Shown: in pieces, positions 39,305 to 48,112 of the stretch
Layout: each line of letters opens with the position of its first letter
Position numbering within the stretch: the first letter of the stretch is position 1
Source: Psychrobacter phenylpyruvicus DSM 7000 = NBRC 102152
GTDB lineage: Bacteria > Pseudomonadota > Gammaproteobacteria > Pseudomonadales > Moraxellaceae
Assembly (NCBI RefSeq): GCF_000685805.1
Contig: NZ_JMKP01000018.1
Location: forward strand, 1 to 62,991
DNA: 62,991 nt
Direction of reading: 5' to 3'
Position numbers and translations under genes: made by a program
The notes under the pieces: model-generated
Database searches by the model: none
The model's input: the letters and a program-made list of their open reading frames with translations, nothing else
What the model was told of the DNA's origin: nothing

Positions 39305-39811
39305 TGTTTTTTCAATTCAACATACTTACTGATAGTATATAATCGGTATGTGCCAATACCTTTCCCATAATTGGTCGAAAACTGCTAATATGACTTTTTA
39401 GTTGTGACTCTAGAGAAGTTAACTCTGCTCATAGGACAATGATAAAAGCTAGCAATCATGACCATTTTCAGTCATCCTTGCCAGGGAAATAGGCATAAAT
39501 AATAGCCCCAAAGTTAATACAGCTGACTTTCAGCTCTTAGTTGCTAATGGGTTGTTATACCGAATAAAAACAAATTGAAAAATATTTTTTAATGGTTTTT
39601 TAGGCTAATTAAAATATTTGAAGCAGGCGTCTTTTTAAGTCGAAAGCTTTGGATCATTAACTAGCAAATGTTTTTTAAGTGTCATACCCCGATAGCCTGC
39701 TTAATTTAGCAAGCAATTAGGTCGGCTTTAAGACAACCTAACTGTTTTCTATTTTATCGTGGACGTTATCGACCCAAACTTACTGTTTATTCCAATAATT
39801 AAGAGGATTTT

Positions 39812-41092
39812 ATGGCTAACGAAACTGCATATCTAAAGGTAGATGGACAGGAATACGAATTACCAATAATCAAGGGCACTCTTGGTCCGTCAGTAGTTGA
39901 CGTTTCAGCTTTCCAAACTGCAGGCTATTGGACTTACGATCCAGGCTTTAAAGTAACTGCTCCTGTTGAGTCAGAAATCACTTACATCGATGGTGACAAA
40001 GGCGAATTATTACACCGTGGCTACCCAATCGACCAACTGGCTGAAAATGCTGAATACTTAGAAGTTTGCTACGCACTATTACATGGCGATCTGCCAACTG
40101 CTGAGCAAAAAGAAGACTTCTACAAAAAAGTAAGAGAACATACTGGTGTTCATGACCAATTACGTAAGTTCTTCGAAGGTTTCCGCCGTGACGCTCACCC
40201 AATGGCTATTATGGTAGGTGTGGTAGGTGCATTATCTGCTTTCTATCATGACAACCTTGATGTTACTGATGAAAAACAGCGCGAAATCACTGCGATTCGT
40301 CTGATTTCAAAAATGCCAACCATCGCTGCGATGAGCTACAAGTACACCAAGGGCGAACCATTCATGTACCCACGTAACGACTTCAGTTACGCTGAGAACT
40401 TCTTATATATGATGTTTGCAACGCCAGCAGATAGAGACTACAAAGTAGATCCAGTGCTGGTTAAAGCGATGGACAAAATCTTCACGCTACACGCTGACCA
40501 TGAGCAAAACGCCTCTACTTCTACAGTTCGTTTGACCGCTTCAACTGGTGCTAACCCCTATGCCTGTATCGCAGCTGGTATTGTTGCGTTATGGGGTCCA
40601 TCACACGGTGGTGCTAACGAAGCTGTACTAAAAATGCTAGATGAAATCGGCACAGTAGAAAACGTTGACGAGTTCATGGAAAAAGTAAAACGCAAAGAAG
40701 TGAAGCTAATGGGCTTCGGTCACCGCGTTTACAAAAACTTCGACCCACGTGCAAAAGTTATGAAAGAAACTTGTGACGAAGTTTTAGGTGCTTTAGGTAT
40801 CAATGATCCTAAGCTTGAGCTTGCAATGAAACTTGAGAAAATCGCTCTAGAAGACGAGTACTTCGTAAAACGTAACCTATATCCAAACGTTGACTTCTAC
40901 TCAGGTATCATCCTAAAAGCAATCGGTATCCCAACTGAAATGTTTACCGTTATCTTTGCTCTAGCCCGTACTTCTGGTTGGATCAGCCACTTGTTAGAGA
41001 TGCACTCAGCACCATTCAAGATTGGTCGTCCACGTCAGTTATACACTGGTGAAACCAAGCGTGACTTCGTAAAACTTGAAGACCGCAAATAA
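39812..41092 (+). CDS. gltA: Citrate synthase
   Basis: A 426-residue type II (hexameric, NADH-sensitive class) citrate synthase that condenses oxaloacetate and acetyl-CoA. The N-terminal small domain has [34 protein letters not shown]. The active-site His segments are [29 protein letters not shown] and [13 protein letters not shown], with the catalytic Asp further on near NVDFYSG. The length and C-terminal [16 protein letters not shown] are typical. AAGAGG precedes the ATG. A strong terminator follows at 41141-41174. Confidence 0.98.
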   Translation: MANETAYLKVDGQEYELPIIKGTLGPSVVDVSAFQTAGYWTYDPGFKVTAPVESEITYIDGDKGELLHRGYPIDQLAENAEYLEVCYALLHGDLPTAEQKEDFYKKVREHTGVHDQLRKFFEGFRRDAHPMAIMVGVVGALSAFYHDNLDVTDEKQREITAIRLISKMPTIAAMSYKYTKGEPFMYPRNDFSYAENFLYMMFATPADRDYKVDPVLVKAMDKIFTLHADHEQNASTSTVRLTASTGANPYACIAAGIVALWGPSHGGANEAVLKMLDEIGTVENVDEFMEKVKRKEVKLMGFGHRVYKNFDPRAKVMKETCDEVLGALGINDPKLELAMKLEKIALEDEYFVKRNLYPNVDFYSGIILKAIGIPTEMFTVIFALARTSGWISHLLEMHSAPFKIGRPRQLYTGETKRDFVKLEDRK

Positions 41093-41140
41093 GCTAGTTT
41101 AATACTTATAGCTGTGTTAACAGCAAGTTTATAGCACCAA

Positions 41141-41174
41141 AAAAGCGTCCGATATCACTATCGGACGCTTTTTT
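41141..41174 (+). terminator. Intrinsic terminator of gltA
   Basis: GCGTCCGATA and TATCGGACGC form a perfect 10-bp stem with loop TCAC, flanked by AAAA and a T7 run. Confidence 0.95.
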
Positions 41175-41244
41175 TATGTTGGTTTAACTGTGGCTATAAC
41201 ACCTACGATATATAATAAATAGCATAGGCGAAACGCCTGTTAAG

Positions 41245-41340
41245 CTAAAACTAAAACTAAAACTAAAACTAAAACTAAAACTAAAACTAAAACTAAAACT
41301 AAAACTAAAACTAAAACTAAAACTAAAACTAAAACTAAAA
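41245..41340. repeat. Perfect hexanucleotide tandem array (CTAAAA)16
   Basis: Sixteen uninterrupted copies of CTAAAA fill 96 bases. The array ends four bases before the stop codon of the lipoprotein gene at 41345-42397, so on that gene's strand it reads (TTTTAG)16 in the 3' untranslated region. A short AGGCGAAACGCCT hairpin (41226-41238) precedes it. It is a candidate variable-number repeat. Confidence 0.97.
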
Positions 41341-41344
41341 CAGA

Positions 41345-42397
41345 CTATTTAAATTGCTTTAATTTGGCTTCATAGTTTTTGATTTGCTCATCATAAGCCT
41401 CAATCTTTTCATTGAACTCTGCAGTTAGCGCTTCAAATTCAGCAGACTGCGACTGTTTCAATGCTTCAAGCTCAGCGCTCTGCTGGCGTTCTATCTGCTC
41501 CCAAGTTTGATACTGTTTTAGCAATCGAGCTAATGAGGGGCTTTTGATTACCAAACGCTGTGCCAGCTCTGCGTTATTAAAGATCTCCGGCGTTAACATG
41601 GCTATGCTCAGTAAAGTATCTATGTCTTGAGCCGGTAGTGGCTCCGCATCATCAAGATACAGCGCCTGCATGGCCGCATTATAGCGCTGTTTAATCTCTG
41701 CTGCGCTTAGCTCCTGCGGTGGCACTAGGGCCAAGTTAATTAATGGTAAATCCTGTAACGTCAGTTGCCCCACCTCCACATCCGACTCGCCTTGCTGTAC
41801 TGCTTTAGCTTGTGCTGCGTCGTCTGTCGCTTTAGCCTCTGACTGGGTAGATGTGGTAGAGGCTGTCGAATTGGCTGTATCAGATTTTGAGCGATCAGCA
41901 CCCTCCGAACTAGCTACGGCCGCATCTGTCACTTCAGAACCTACCGTATTTTGGGCTGTAGTACTTTGAGCCGCTTCTGTACTTTGGGGGTCTCTTTTTG
42001 GATCAATCAGCTTTTGGCCGACTGTCTTCTTCTGAGTAGTCGAGTTATCCGCACTTTCTGCTGCAGCAAACAAGGCTTTGTTATCCTCTGGACTGTCTGC
42101 AGCTTGCAAGGCTTCGTACTCTGCCAACTGACTTTGCTGCAGGTTGAGCTTACGATTGACATACTCTTCTTCAAAGCGGGCTATTTGTGCTTTGGCCGAC
42201 TCGCTCATCACCACTTTTGCCTTCTCTTGTTGCGACACGGTTGGGTTACTGTCAGCTGTACTGTCATCAGATTTAGGTTGGCAACCCGCCAGACCTAATA
42301 CCGCACCTAAGGCGATCACCGACAAGCTTTTGCGGCCGCTCATTGCCGTCAAGTTGGATTGGGAAAAAGAGTTTTTGTTGCGGATGTATTCGATCAT
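41345..42397 (-). CDS. Predicted lipoprotein with a Ser/Thr/Ala-rich linker
   Basis: A 350-residue protein of unknown function. A lipoprotein signal is visible with lipobox LAGC (Cys39 from the first start, Cys21 if translation starts at the ATG at 42343). Residues 50-110 are helical and charged. About 115-205 is a low-complexity Ser/Thr/Ala/Asp linker. Residues 210-300 form a conserved-looking domain with LALVPPQELSAAEIKQRYNAAMQALYL. The end is a coiled coil (QSAELEALKQSQSAEFEALTAE and on). The start at 42397 has AAGGAA seven bases upstream and overlaps the preceding gene by four bases (ATGA). It is probably anchored in the outer membrane facing the periplasm. The hexamer array follows directly. 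Confidence 0.75.
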   Translation of the reverse strand: MIEYIRNKNSFSQSNLTAMSGRKSLSVIALGAVLGLAGCQPKSDDSTADSNPTVSQQEKAKVVMSESAKAQIARFEEEYVNRKLNLQQSQLAEYEALQAADSPEDNKALFAAAESADNSTTQKKTVGQKLIDPKRDPQSTEAAQSTTAQNTVGSEVTDAAVASSEGADRSKSDTANSTASTTSTQSEAKATDDAAQAKAVQQGESDVEVGQLTLQDLPLINLALVPPQELSAAEIKQRYNAAMQALYLDDAEPLPAQDIDTLLSIAMLTPEIFNNAELAQRLVIKSPSLARLLKQYQTWEQIERQQSAELEALKQSQSAEFEALTAEFNEKIEAYDEQIKNYEAKLKQFK

Positions 42398-42963
42398 ACT
42401 TTATATTCCTTGTTATTATTGTCCTTATCTTTGTGCTCCTTGGGGTGCTGTAAGAAAGGGATACACGCTTGCCAAGCCCCACAGTCCTTGCCCTGCTCGC
42501 GGCGCACAAAGTAATCTTGTACCATACGCGCCTGCTGCTCAATACCATAGGTAAAAAAACGCTTACCTTGCTGCAGACTATAATCATAACGGCGATTGAG
42601 GACGGCCCCGCGCACCACTTTTAAGCCTTGTTGCAGTTGCCATACATGAGTCAGTTCGTGAATCAGCCAACTTTTTTTACCCAGTGACTGCTTACTAAAG
42701 TCCTCTACCCAGTCCTGGGGATTGAAGTAAATATTACCGTTAGGGCTAACGGCATAGTTCTTTAGCACCCACCAAGCTGTTTTTAGCCGCACCTGACGCA
42801 CATCGAAGTCTGCTCCAAATACTGAGTGCGCCATCTGTATTTCGCCTTCAGTTAATGGTCGACTTTTTTGCTGTCCCGCGTTTACAGCCAAGCCTTTAGC
42901 CAACCAGCTATTTTTTATGGGCTTTGGCAGTTGCATCAGCTGCTGTTTTATTTTTATGCGCAT
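42394..42963 (-). CDS. Vgr-related zinc-metallopeptidase-like protein
   Basis: A protein of about 189 residues resembling the small proteins often annotated as vgr-related. The central motif HELTHVWQLQQG carries the HExxH-like HELTH, a zincin metal site, preceded by LTEGEIQMAHSVFGADFDVRQVRL and SPNGNIYFNPQDWVEDFS. No secretion signal is obvious. The start is uncertain: the frame opens to a TTG at 43050, but the MRIKIKQQL start at 42963 gives the compact domain. It is followed by the lipoprotein gene with a four-base overlap, so the two products may act together. Relatives are found near polymorphic-toxin or secretion genes, but none are seen here. Enzymatic activity is not established. Confidence 0.7.
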   Translation of the reverse strand: MRIKIKQQLMQLPKPIKNSWLAKGLAVNAGQQKSRPLTEGEIQMAHSVFGADFDVRQVRLKTAWWVLKNYAVSPNGNIYFNPQDWVEDFSKQSLGKKSWLIHELTHVWQLQQGLKVVRGAVLNRRYDYSLQQGKRFFTYGIEQQARMVQDYFVRREQGKDCGAWQACIPFLQHPKEHKDKDNNNKEYKV

Positions 42964-43225
42964 GATTATAACTCGACAATGAGATATTCCATCAATATAG
43001 AATAAGACATTAAATTTAAATAATAAACAGTTAATAAGTGCAACTCGCAATAACTACAAGGGCCGGTCACATCCGCGCACATTAAGACACAACACACTGA
43101 CGTAGCCATTACAAAAATCATATCCAGTTACCCGAGCTTAACTTGCATTTTGGCCACATTTACGCTGTAATCAGGGTCTTAGCCTCCTCCTGTCTTCTAT
43201 TCAGTTAAGGTAATTACTCTATACT

Positions 43226-44554
43226 ATGTCCAGCAACACTATGCCCAATAACCGCAATCCCTCCTACTCCGATACGCCTTTAGCGCAGCGTATGCGCCCC
43301 AAGTCTCTGCAGCAAGTTATTGGACAGACTCACCTTCTGGCACCCGGTGCGCCCATCCGCCGCTTTGTCGATCATGGTCATCTGCCGTCGCTTATTTTGC
43401 ATGGGGAAGCTGGGATTGGTAAGACTACCATTGCTATGCTGTTAGCCGACGCCGTTGGTCGCCCTTTTTATCCTTTATCGGCGATTAATACCGGGGTTAA
43501 GCAGTTACGCGAAGTACTAGATGCAGGCAATCAATCGGGGCAAACCGGCTTGGATTTTGCGGCGCCGGTAGTATTTATCGATGAGATTCACCGCTTTAAT
43601 AAAGCACAGCAGGATGCTCTACTTGGGGCTGTAGAGTCTGGTGAAATCACCTTAATTGGCGCCACTACCGAAAACCCCTCATTTAGTGTCAATAATGCCC
43701 TATTGTCCCGCTGTCAGGTGTACCGTTTAGAGCCGTTAACCGAAGAGCAGATTGAACAGCTGCTACAGCGCGCCATTGTGGAAGATGAATTTTTATCCAA
43801 GCTAGATATCCAGCTACAAGCCACGCCGCAGATTGCAAAATTGGCGCAAGGCGATGCCCGCAAGTCGCTAAATTTATTAGAGCTGGCAGTACAGGCCTCG
43901 GATCACAGTCAACAGCCCATTGTCATTGACGACACTTTACTAGCCAGCGTGGCGCAAACCGCGCTGCAGCGTTATGACAAAGATGGCGACCAGCATTACG
44001 ATATCATTTCAGCAATGATTAAATCGGTACGTGGCTCCGATCCTGATGCGGCTTTATACTGGATGGCGCGCATGTTAGTAGCCGGTGAACCGCCTGAATT
44101 TATCGCTCGGCGTTTGGTAATCTTAGCCAGTGAAGACATCGGTAATGCCAATCCCAATGCGTTATTGCTAGCCGATGCCGCCCTGCGTTCAGTGAAGATG
44201 ATTGGGATGCCCGAAGCCCGTATTATCTTGGGTCAGGTGGTGGTGTATCTGGCCACTTCAGCAAAAAGTAACAGCACTTATTTGGCAATTAATAAAGCAA
44301 TGCAATTGGCACAAAAAGACCAGTCTCCAGTGCCGCTACATCTGCGTAATGGGGTAACCAAGCTGATGCAAAGCCAAGGTTACGGCGAGGGGTATATCTA
44401 TCCTCATGACTACCCCAATCATTATCAGCACCAGCAGTATTTGCCCGATAACTTAGTGGGCACCCAGTTTTATTATTATGCTGATAACCAGCGAGAGCAG
44501 CACAGCCTACAATTTATGCAGTGGTTAAAGTCTCAGCCCAACACCTCTCAATAA
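43226..44554 (+). CDS. rarA: Replication-associated recombination protein A (RarA/MgsA)
   Basis: A 442-residue AAA+ ATPase that acts at stalled replication forks and interacts with SSB. The N-terminal [20 protein letters not shown] (about 19-38) is conserved. Walker [10 protein letters not shown] is at 60-68, Walker [20 protein letters not shown] near 112-130, sensor 1 GATTENPSF and the SRC motif [14 protein letters not shown] follow. The C-terminal tetramerisation domain has [26 protein letters not shown] and the [10 protein letters not shown] block. The length is typical. It appears monocistronic. Confidence 0.96.
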   Translation: MSSNTMPNNRNPSYSDTPLAQRMRPKSLQQVIGQTHLLAPGAPIRRFVDHGHLPSLILHGEAGIGKTTIAMLLADAVGRPFYPLSAINTGVKQLREVLDAGNQSGQTGLDFAAPVVFIDEIHRFNKAQQDALLGAVESGEITLIGATTENPSFSVNNALLSRCQVYRLEPLTEEQIEQLLQRAIVEDEFLSKLDIQLQATPQIAKLAQGDARKSLNLLELAVQASDHSQQPIVIDDTLLASVAQTALQRYDKDGDQHYDIISAMIKSVRGSDPDAALYWMARMLVAGEPPEFIARRLVILASEDIGNANPNALLLADAALRSVKMIGMPEARIILGQVVVYLATSAKSNSTYLAINKAMQLAQKDQSPVPLHLRNGVTKLMQSQGYGEGYIYPHDYPNHYQHQQYLPDNLVGTQFYYYADNQREQHSLQFMQWLKSQPNTSQ

Positions 44555-44773
44555 ATAAACCAATAAATAAAGAAATAGACAACCAAGCAGGCTATTTAAA
44601 CGGATAGCCATAAGCGAAATAAAATAGTAGTTATGGTCTGTTAACTGCCCCTTAGCTAATTTTTTCAATATCATTGATTCATTGCAGTTAATGGCACTCC
44701 GCCCCAGTTACAGGTACAATGGTCTCCATATTCACAACCAATAATCAGATAAACAATAAAAGAGAAACCTTTC

Positions 44774-45892
44774 ATGGCACTAGATAATATTAAAGACATC
44801 ATTGAAGACATTCGCATCGGTAAAATGGTCATCTTGATGGATGATGAAGACCGCGAAAATGAGGGCGATCTAATTATGGCCGCCACTCATATCAACAGTG
44901 AAGCCATTAACTTTATGATCACTCATGCCCGCGGTTTGGTGTGCTTAACTCTAACCGAAGAGCGTTGCCGTCGTCTTGAATTGCCGTTAATGAGCGACAA
45001 CAACGAAGCCAAATTCAGCACCAACTTCACCGTCTCAATTGAAGCGGCTGAAGGGGTAACCACAGGTATTTCTGCTGCCGATCGTGCGCGTACGGTACAA
45101 GCGGCTGTTTCTGCGACTGCCAAAGCGGAAGATATCGTACAGCCAGGTCATATTTTCCCTATCATGGCCAAAAAAGGCGGGGTATTGCACCGTGCCGGCC
45201 ATACCGAAGCTGGGTGCGACCTAGCCCGCTTAGCAGGTCTTGAGCCTGCTGCGGTAATCGTCGAGATTATCAATCCCGATGGTACTATGGCCCGCCGCGA
45301 TGACTTAGAGAAGTTCGCTGCTGAACATGATTTAAAAATTGGTACCATTGCCGATCTCATTAACTACCGTATTGCCAATGAGCAAACGGTGCATGAAGTT
45401 AGCAAGCGTCCTTTTGAAACTGACTTTGGCACCTTTACTTTGCATCAGTTTAAGGAATACGGCGCTTCTGAGACCCACTTAGCATTGGTAAAAGGTGATC
45501 CAAGCGAAGGCGTAAGTACGGTACGTGTGCATGGCTTTCATCCGCTACGTGACTTATTCGCCGCCAAGCGTGATGCGACCGGCCGCAGTGGTTGGAGCGT
45601 CCAAAACTCACTACAAGAGATTAGTCAGTCTGAGCGAGGTGTATTGGTATGGATTGGCAACGATGAGCCAGTCGACTTAGGCAATGCACTGGAGCGTGCC
45701 AACAACAATCAGTCGATCTCTACTCTAGCCAATCAGCCTTATCGCAGTATCGGTGTGGGCGCCCAAATCTTGCGCCACTTAGGGGTACGTGACATGCGCT
45801 TATTATCGACGCCACTTAAGTTTAATGCATTGTCAGGCTTTGATCTAAATGTCGTAGAATGTATCGACTCTCCTGATGCGCCCAACCGTTAA
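44774..45892 (+). CDS. ribB: 3,4-dihydroxy-2-butanone-4-phosphate synthase with a degenerate GTP cyclohydrolase II domain (RibBX-like)
   Basis: A 372-residue riboflavin-pathway protein. Residues 1-205 form an intact DHBP synthase, making the four-carbon unit from ribulose-5-phosphate: metal site DDEDRENEGDLIMAA (23-37) and HTEAGCDLARLAG (143-155) are present. Residues 206-372 follow the GTP cyclohydrolase II fold but have lost the zinc site: where active enzymes read VRVHSEC...RCDCG, this one reads VRVHGFHPLRDLFAAKRD (250-267), with no Cys. The second function must therefore come from a separate RibA elsewhere. Similar split-function proteins are known in Pseudomonas and Acinetobacter. No FMN riboswitch is recognised in the 219-base leader. 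It overlaps the next gene by 17 bases. Confidence 0.9.
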   Translation: MALDNIKDIIEDIRIGKMVILMDDEDRENEGDLIMAATHINSEAINFMITHARGLVCLTLTEERCRRLELPLMSDNNEAKFSTNFTVSIEAAEGVTTGISAADRARTVQAAVSATAKAEDIVQPGHIFPIMAKKGGVLHRAGHTEAGCDLARLAGLEPAAVIVEIINPDGTMARRDDLEKFAAEHDLKIGTIADLINYRIANEQTVHEVSKRPFETDFGTFTLHQFKEYGASETHLALVKGDPSEGVSTVRVHGFHPLRDLFAAKRDATGRSGWSVQNSLQEISQSERGVLVWIGNDEPVDLGNALERANNNQSISTLANQPYRSIGVGAQILRHLGVRDMRLLSTPLKFNALSGFDLNVVECIDSPDAPNR

Positions 45893-46982
45893 TTCTTTTG
45901 CGCCGCGCTTAAGCAGCACGCTTAAAGCCACCAAAGATAAGGCCTCTACTCTGCTGCAGCCCTACACCCCAAGGCTGCAGCAGCTGGTCAGCTATGATGG
46001 GGTTGCTATCCCCATTACTGTAGTCGGTAACCCTGAGGCCGAGCCGGTAGTGCTGCTCCATGCCTTTGGTATGGACGCTCGTCAGTTTTTACCTTTTGTA
46101 TTACCGCTATTGGGGCAATATTGCTTTTATCTGCCCCATTTTCGCGGCTTTGGTTTAGCAGCTAACACCCCCAGCAGTGAGTTTAATTTCATCGAACAAT
46201 ATGCCGATGATGTGGAAGTTATTCTGAGCCATATTTGTAGCAAGCATCAGATGGATTCTGTCGATGTGGCCGCCATTTCTATGGGAGCGCTGGTAGTATG
46301 GGCTCATTTTAATCGTTATACCAATAGCGATCACTCTTTCCCTAAAGCTACTAGTAACAACAGTAAGGCATCTGCTACTAACCACCCTTCTCCTAACAAC
46401 CATTGTAAAATTAAACGCTATTTAAACATCGATCAGTCACCCATCGTCCACAATCAGCCCGATTGGCAAGGCGGTGTGTTTGGTGACAAGCAAACTCAAA
46501 TCTTTGATCAGTTTAGGCAAGTACTACAAGCCACGATACCGTACATTGAACAACAAAACATCACTGACTTTAGTCACCTACCCTTTACGGTAAAGCGCCA
46601 AATTACTCAAATGGAGAGAGAATTTTCGTTAATGTCAGCCGGTCGTTTGCCGTCCCAGTTGTTTATTAAAAGTAGCAGTTATTTACCCGATTATAAATTG
46701 GCGGTATATCAACACCCCACATGGCAACAAAAGCTGCACGGTCTGAACGCTTATCTTGAGCTACCTTATGATTATCGAGACGCCCTTACTGCTACTCACA
46801 CCCCAGTAACTATGCTAATTGGTGCCCAATCACAGCTTTATGATCCTGCCTGGCAACGCCAAGTGGCAGATATCCTGCCCAATGCTGAGGTAGTAGAGGT
46901 CACAGAGTCGGGGCACGCCATTCCGCTGGATGCGCCATTACAGTTTGCTCAGGCTTTAAAGCATTTTTTACAAGCCAGTTGA
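45876..46982 (+). CDS. Alpha/beta hydrolase-fold protein
   Basis: A 368-residue alpha/beta hydrolase. The oxyanion segment is VVLLHAFGMDARQFLPF (about 58-74), the nucleophile elbow AISMGA has Ser in an AxSxG variant, and the catalytic His is in TESGHAIPLDAP near the end. An acidic residue in the IGAQSQLYDPAW block may be the third member. A middle insert (about 150-185) rich in Asn/Ser/Lys (ATSNNSKASATNHPSPNNH) interrupts the cap region and is low complexity. The gene starts inside the end of ribB in another frame, so it is translationally coupled to it. The substrate is unknown. No signal peptide, so cytosolic. Confidence 0.8.
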   Translation: MRPTVNSFAPRLSSTLKATKDKASTLLQPYTPRLQQLVSYDGVAIPITVVGNPEAEPVVLLHAFGMDARQFLPFVLPLLGQYCFYLPHFRGFGLAANTPSSEFNFIEQYADDVEVILSHICSKHQMDSVDVAAISMGALVVWAHFNRYTNSDHSFPKATSNNSKASATNHPSPNNHCKIKRYLNIDQSPIVHNQPDWQGGVFGDKQTQIFDQFRQVLQATIPYIEQQNITDFSHLPFTVKRQITQMEREFSLMSAGRLPSQLFIKSSSYLPDYKLAVYQHPTWQQKLHGLNAYLELPYDYRDALTATHTPVTMLIGAQSQLYDPAWQRQVADILPNAEVVEVTESGHAIPLDAPLQFAQALKHFLQAS

Positions 46983-47196
46983 TCTACAAGACCTTATGGT
47001 TTCAGCCGCTCTATACTGATGCTCTGCTCTATAGACTGATACAACACCGGTTAACTGCTTTAATAAAAGCTGAATCAAAAACCTACTAAACACACAGTAA
47101 ATAATGCCAAGCAAAGATTCAGAGCCGGTTTAACCGCCATCGCTTGTGTCACTGCATGGTATTGCCTATACTTGAGGCACCTATTCACATACCTAA

Positions 47197-48075
47197 ATGG
47201 ACTTAAGTATGGATATGCTCTCTGTGGCCTTATTGCCGCTTATTTTGGCTTTTATTATGTTTGCCTTGGGTTTATCGATGCAAATCGCCGATATCAAGTA
47301 TATCGCCAAAGCACCCAAGCCCTTTATTATTGGCTTTATCGCGCAGCTGGTGCTGCTCCCTGTGATAACCTTGCTATTGATACTATTACTAAAGCCTGCT
47401 CCGGAGTTTGCCTTTGGCTTTATGCTACTCAGCTTTTGCCCAGGCGGAGTTACTAGTAATATGTTGTGTACTTTATTAAAGGGTAATCTACCGCTATCAG
47501 TGGCTCTAACTTCAGTTATGAGCTTGGTATCTATTTTTACCGTGCCCGTTTTAACCGCTTGGGCCTATGGCCATTTTTTGGGCACTGAAGGCGGTTCGAT
47601 TAATTTAGTGAGTATGGGGATTAAGATGTTTTTAATCACCGCTCTACCGGTTGGACTGGGTATTTTTATGCACGAAAAAAAGCCTGCTTTTACCCGAGCT
47701 TACCGTGACAAGTTTATGAAAGCGGCCTTTATACTATTTGCAATATTGGTGGCTGTAGCTATCATTAGTAACCGTGAAGTGCTGTTCAATGAGTCTGGAC
47801 AAATCACAGTGATGATTCTAACCTTGCTAGTCGCCCTATTTGTTGTAGGCTTAGGCATACCCAAACTGCTAGGCTTATCTTGGCGGGATGCCAAAACTAT
47901 TGGCTTAGAGGTAGGCATTCAAAACAGCTCGATGGCTCTGGCGCTATCTGGTATCTTAGCAGTATCAACTGACTCGATATTGCCAGCTTTTGCGCTACCT
48001 GCTGGGGTATATAGTGTGGTGATGTACTTGGTCGCTTTGCCTTATATTTGGCTGTTTCGCAGATTTAACGATTAA
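47197..48075 (+). CDS. Bile acid:sodium symporter family protein
   Basis: A 292-residue inner-membrane protein of the BASS family with nine to ten hydrophobic segments. Recognition comes from LLSFCPGGVTSNMLCTLLKGNLPLSVALT (about 77-105), MFALGLSMQIADI near the start and EVGIQNSSMALAL near residue 245, the two crossover regions that bind sodium. Bacterial members carry organic anions such as pantoate or bile-acid-like molecules; the substrate here is unknown. No strong ribosome-binding site precedes the ATG at 47197, and ATGs four and six codons in are alternatives. The following helicase gene begins 38 bases downstream. Confidence 0.9.
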   Translation: MDLSMDMLSVALLPLILAFIMFALGLSMQIADIKYIAKAPKPFIIGFIAQLVLLPVITLLLILLLKPAPEFAFGFMLLSFCPGGVTSNMLCTLLKGNLPLSVALTSVMSLVSIFTVPVLTAWAYGHFLGTEGGSINLVSMGIKMFLITALPVGLGIFMHEKKPAFTRAYRDKFMKAAFILFAILVAVAIISNREVLFNESGQITVMILTLLVALFVVGLGIPKLLGLSWRDAKTIGLEVGIQNSSMALALSGILAVSTDSILPAFALPAGVYSVVMYLVALPYIWLFRRFND

Positions 48076-48112
48076 TGCCCTGTTAACCTAACCCAAACTG
48101 TAATCTAAGCTT

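Larger units (their letters stand above)
38118..39811. other. Very long divergent non-coding region between sdhC and gltA
   Basis: Almost 1.7 kb of AT-rich sequence with no supported gene. It must contain the sdh promoter on the left and gltA promoters on the right. Visible items are adjacent short tandem duplications at 38932-38978, a repeated GACTAAAGCG further on, and a good sigma-70 promoter at 39275-39304 more than 500 bases upstream of gltA. A transcript from it would have a very long leader or be a separate small RNA. No terminator clearly ends such an RNA before gltA. Confidence 0.6.

Noticed and set aside
39275..39811. A defined small RNA between the distant promoter and gltA
   Set aside because: The promoter is good, but I found no clear intrinsic terminator before gltA, so only a long leader or an undefined RNA can be proposed.
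41245..41340. CRISPR array
   Set aside because: The repeat is a six-base unit without spacers; it is a simple tandem repeat.
42144..42554. 136-codon open frame across the lipoprotein and metalloprotein genes
   Set aside because: Antisense to two genes with family features and coupled starts; no support of its own.
44555..44773. FMN riboswitch before ribB
   Set aside because: I looked for the conserved RFN blocks such as GGGGC...GGTGAA and GATCAGTGA and did not find them.
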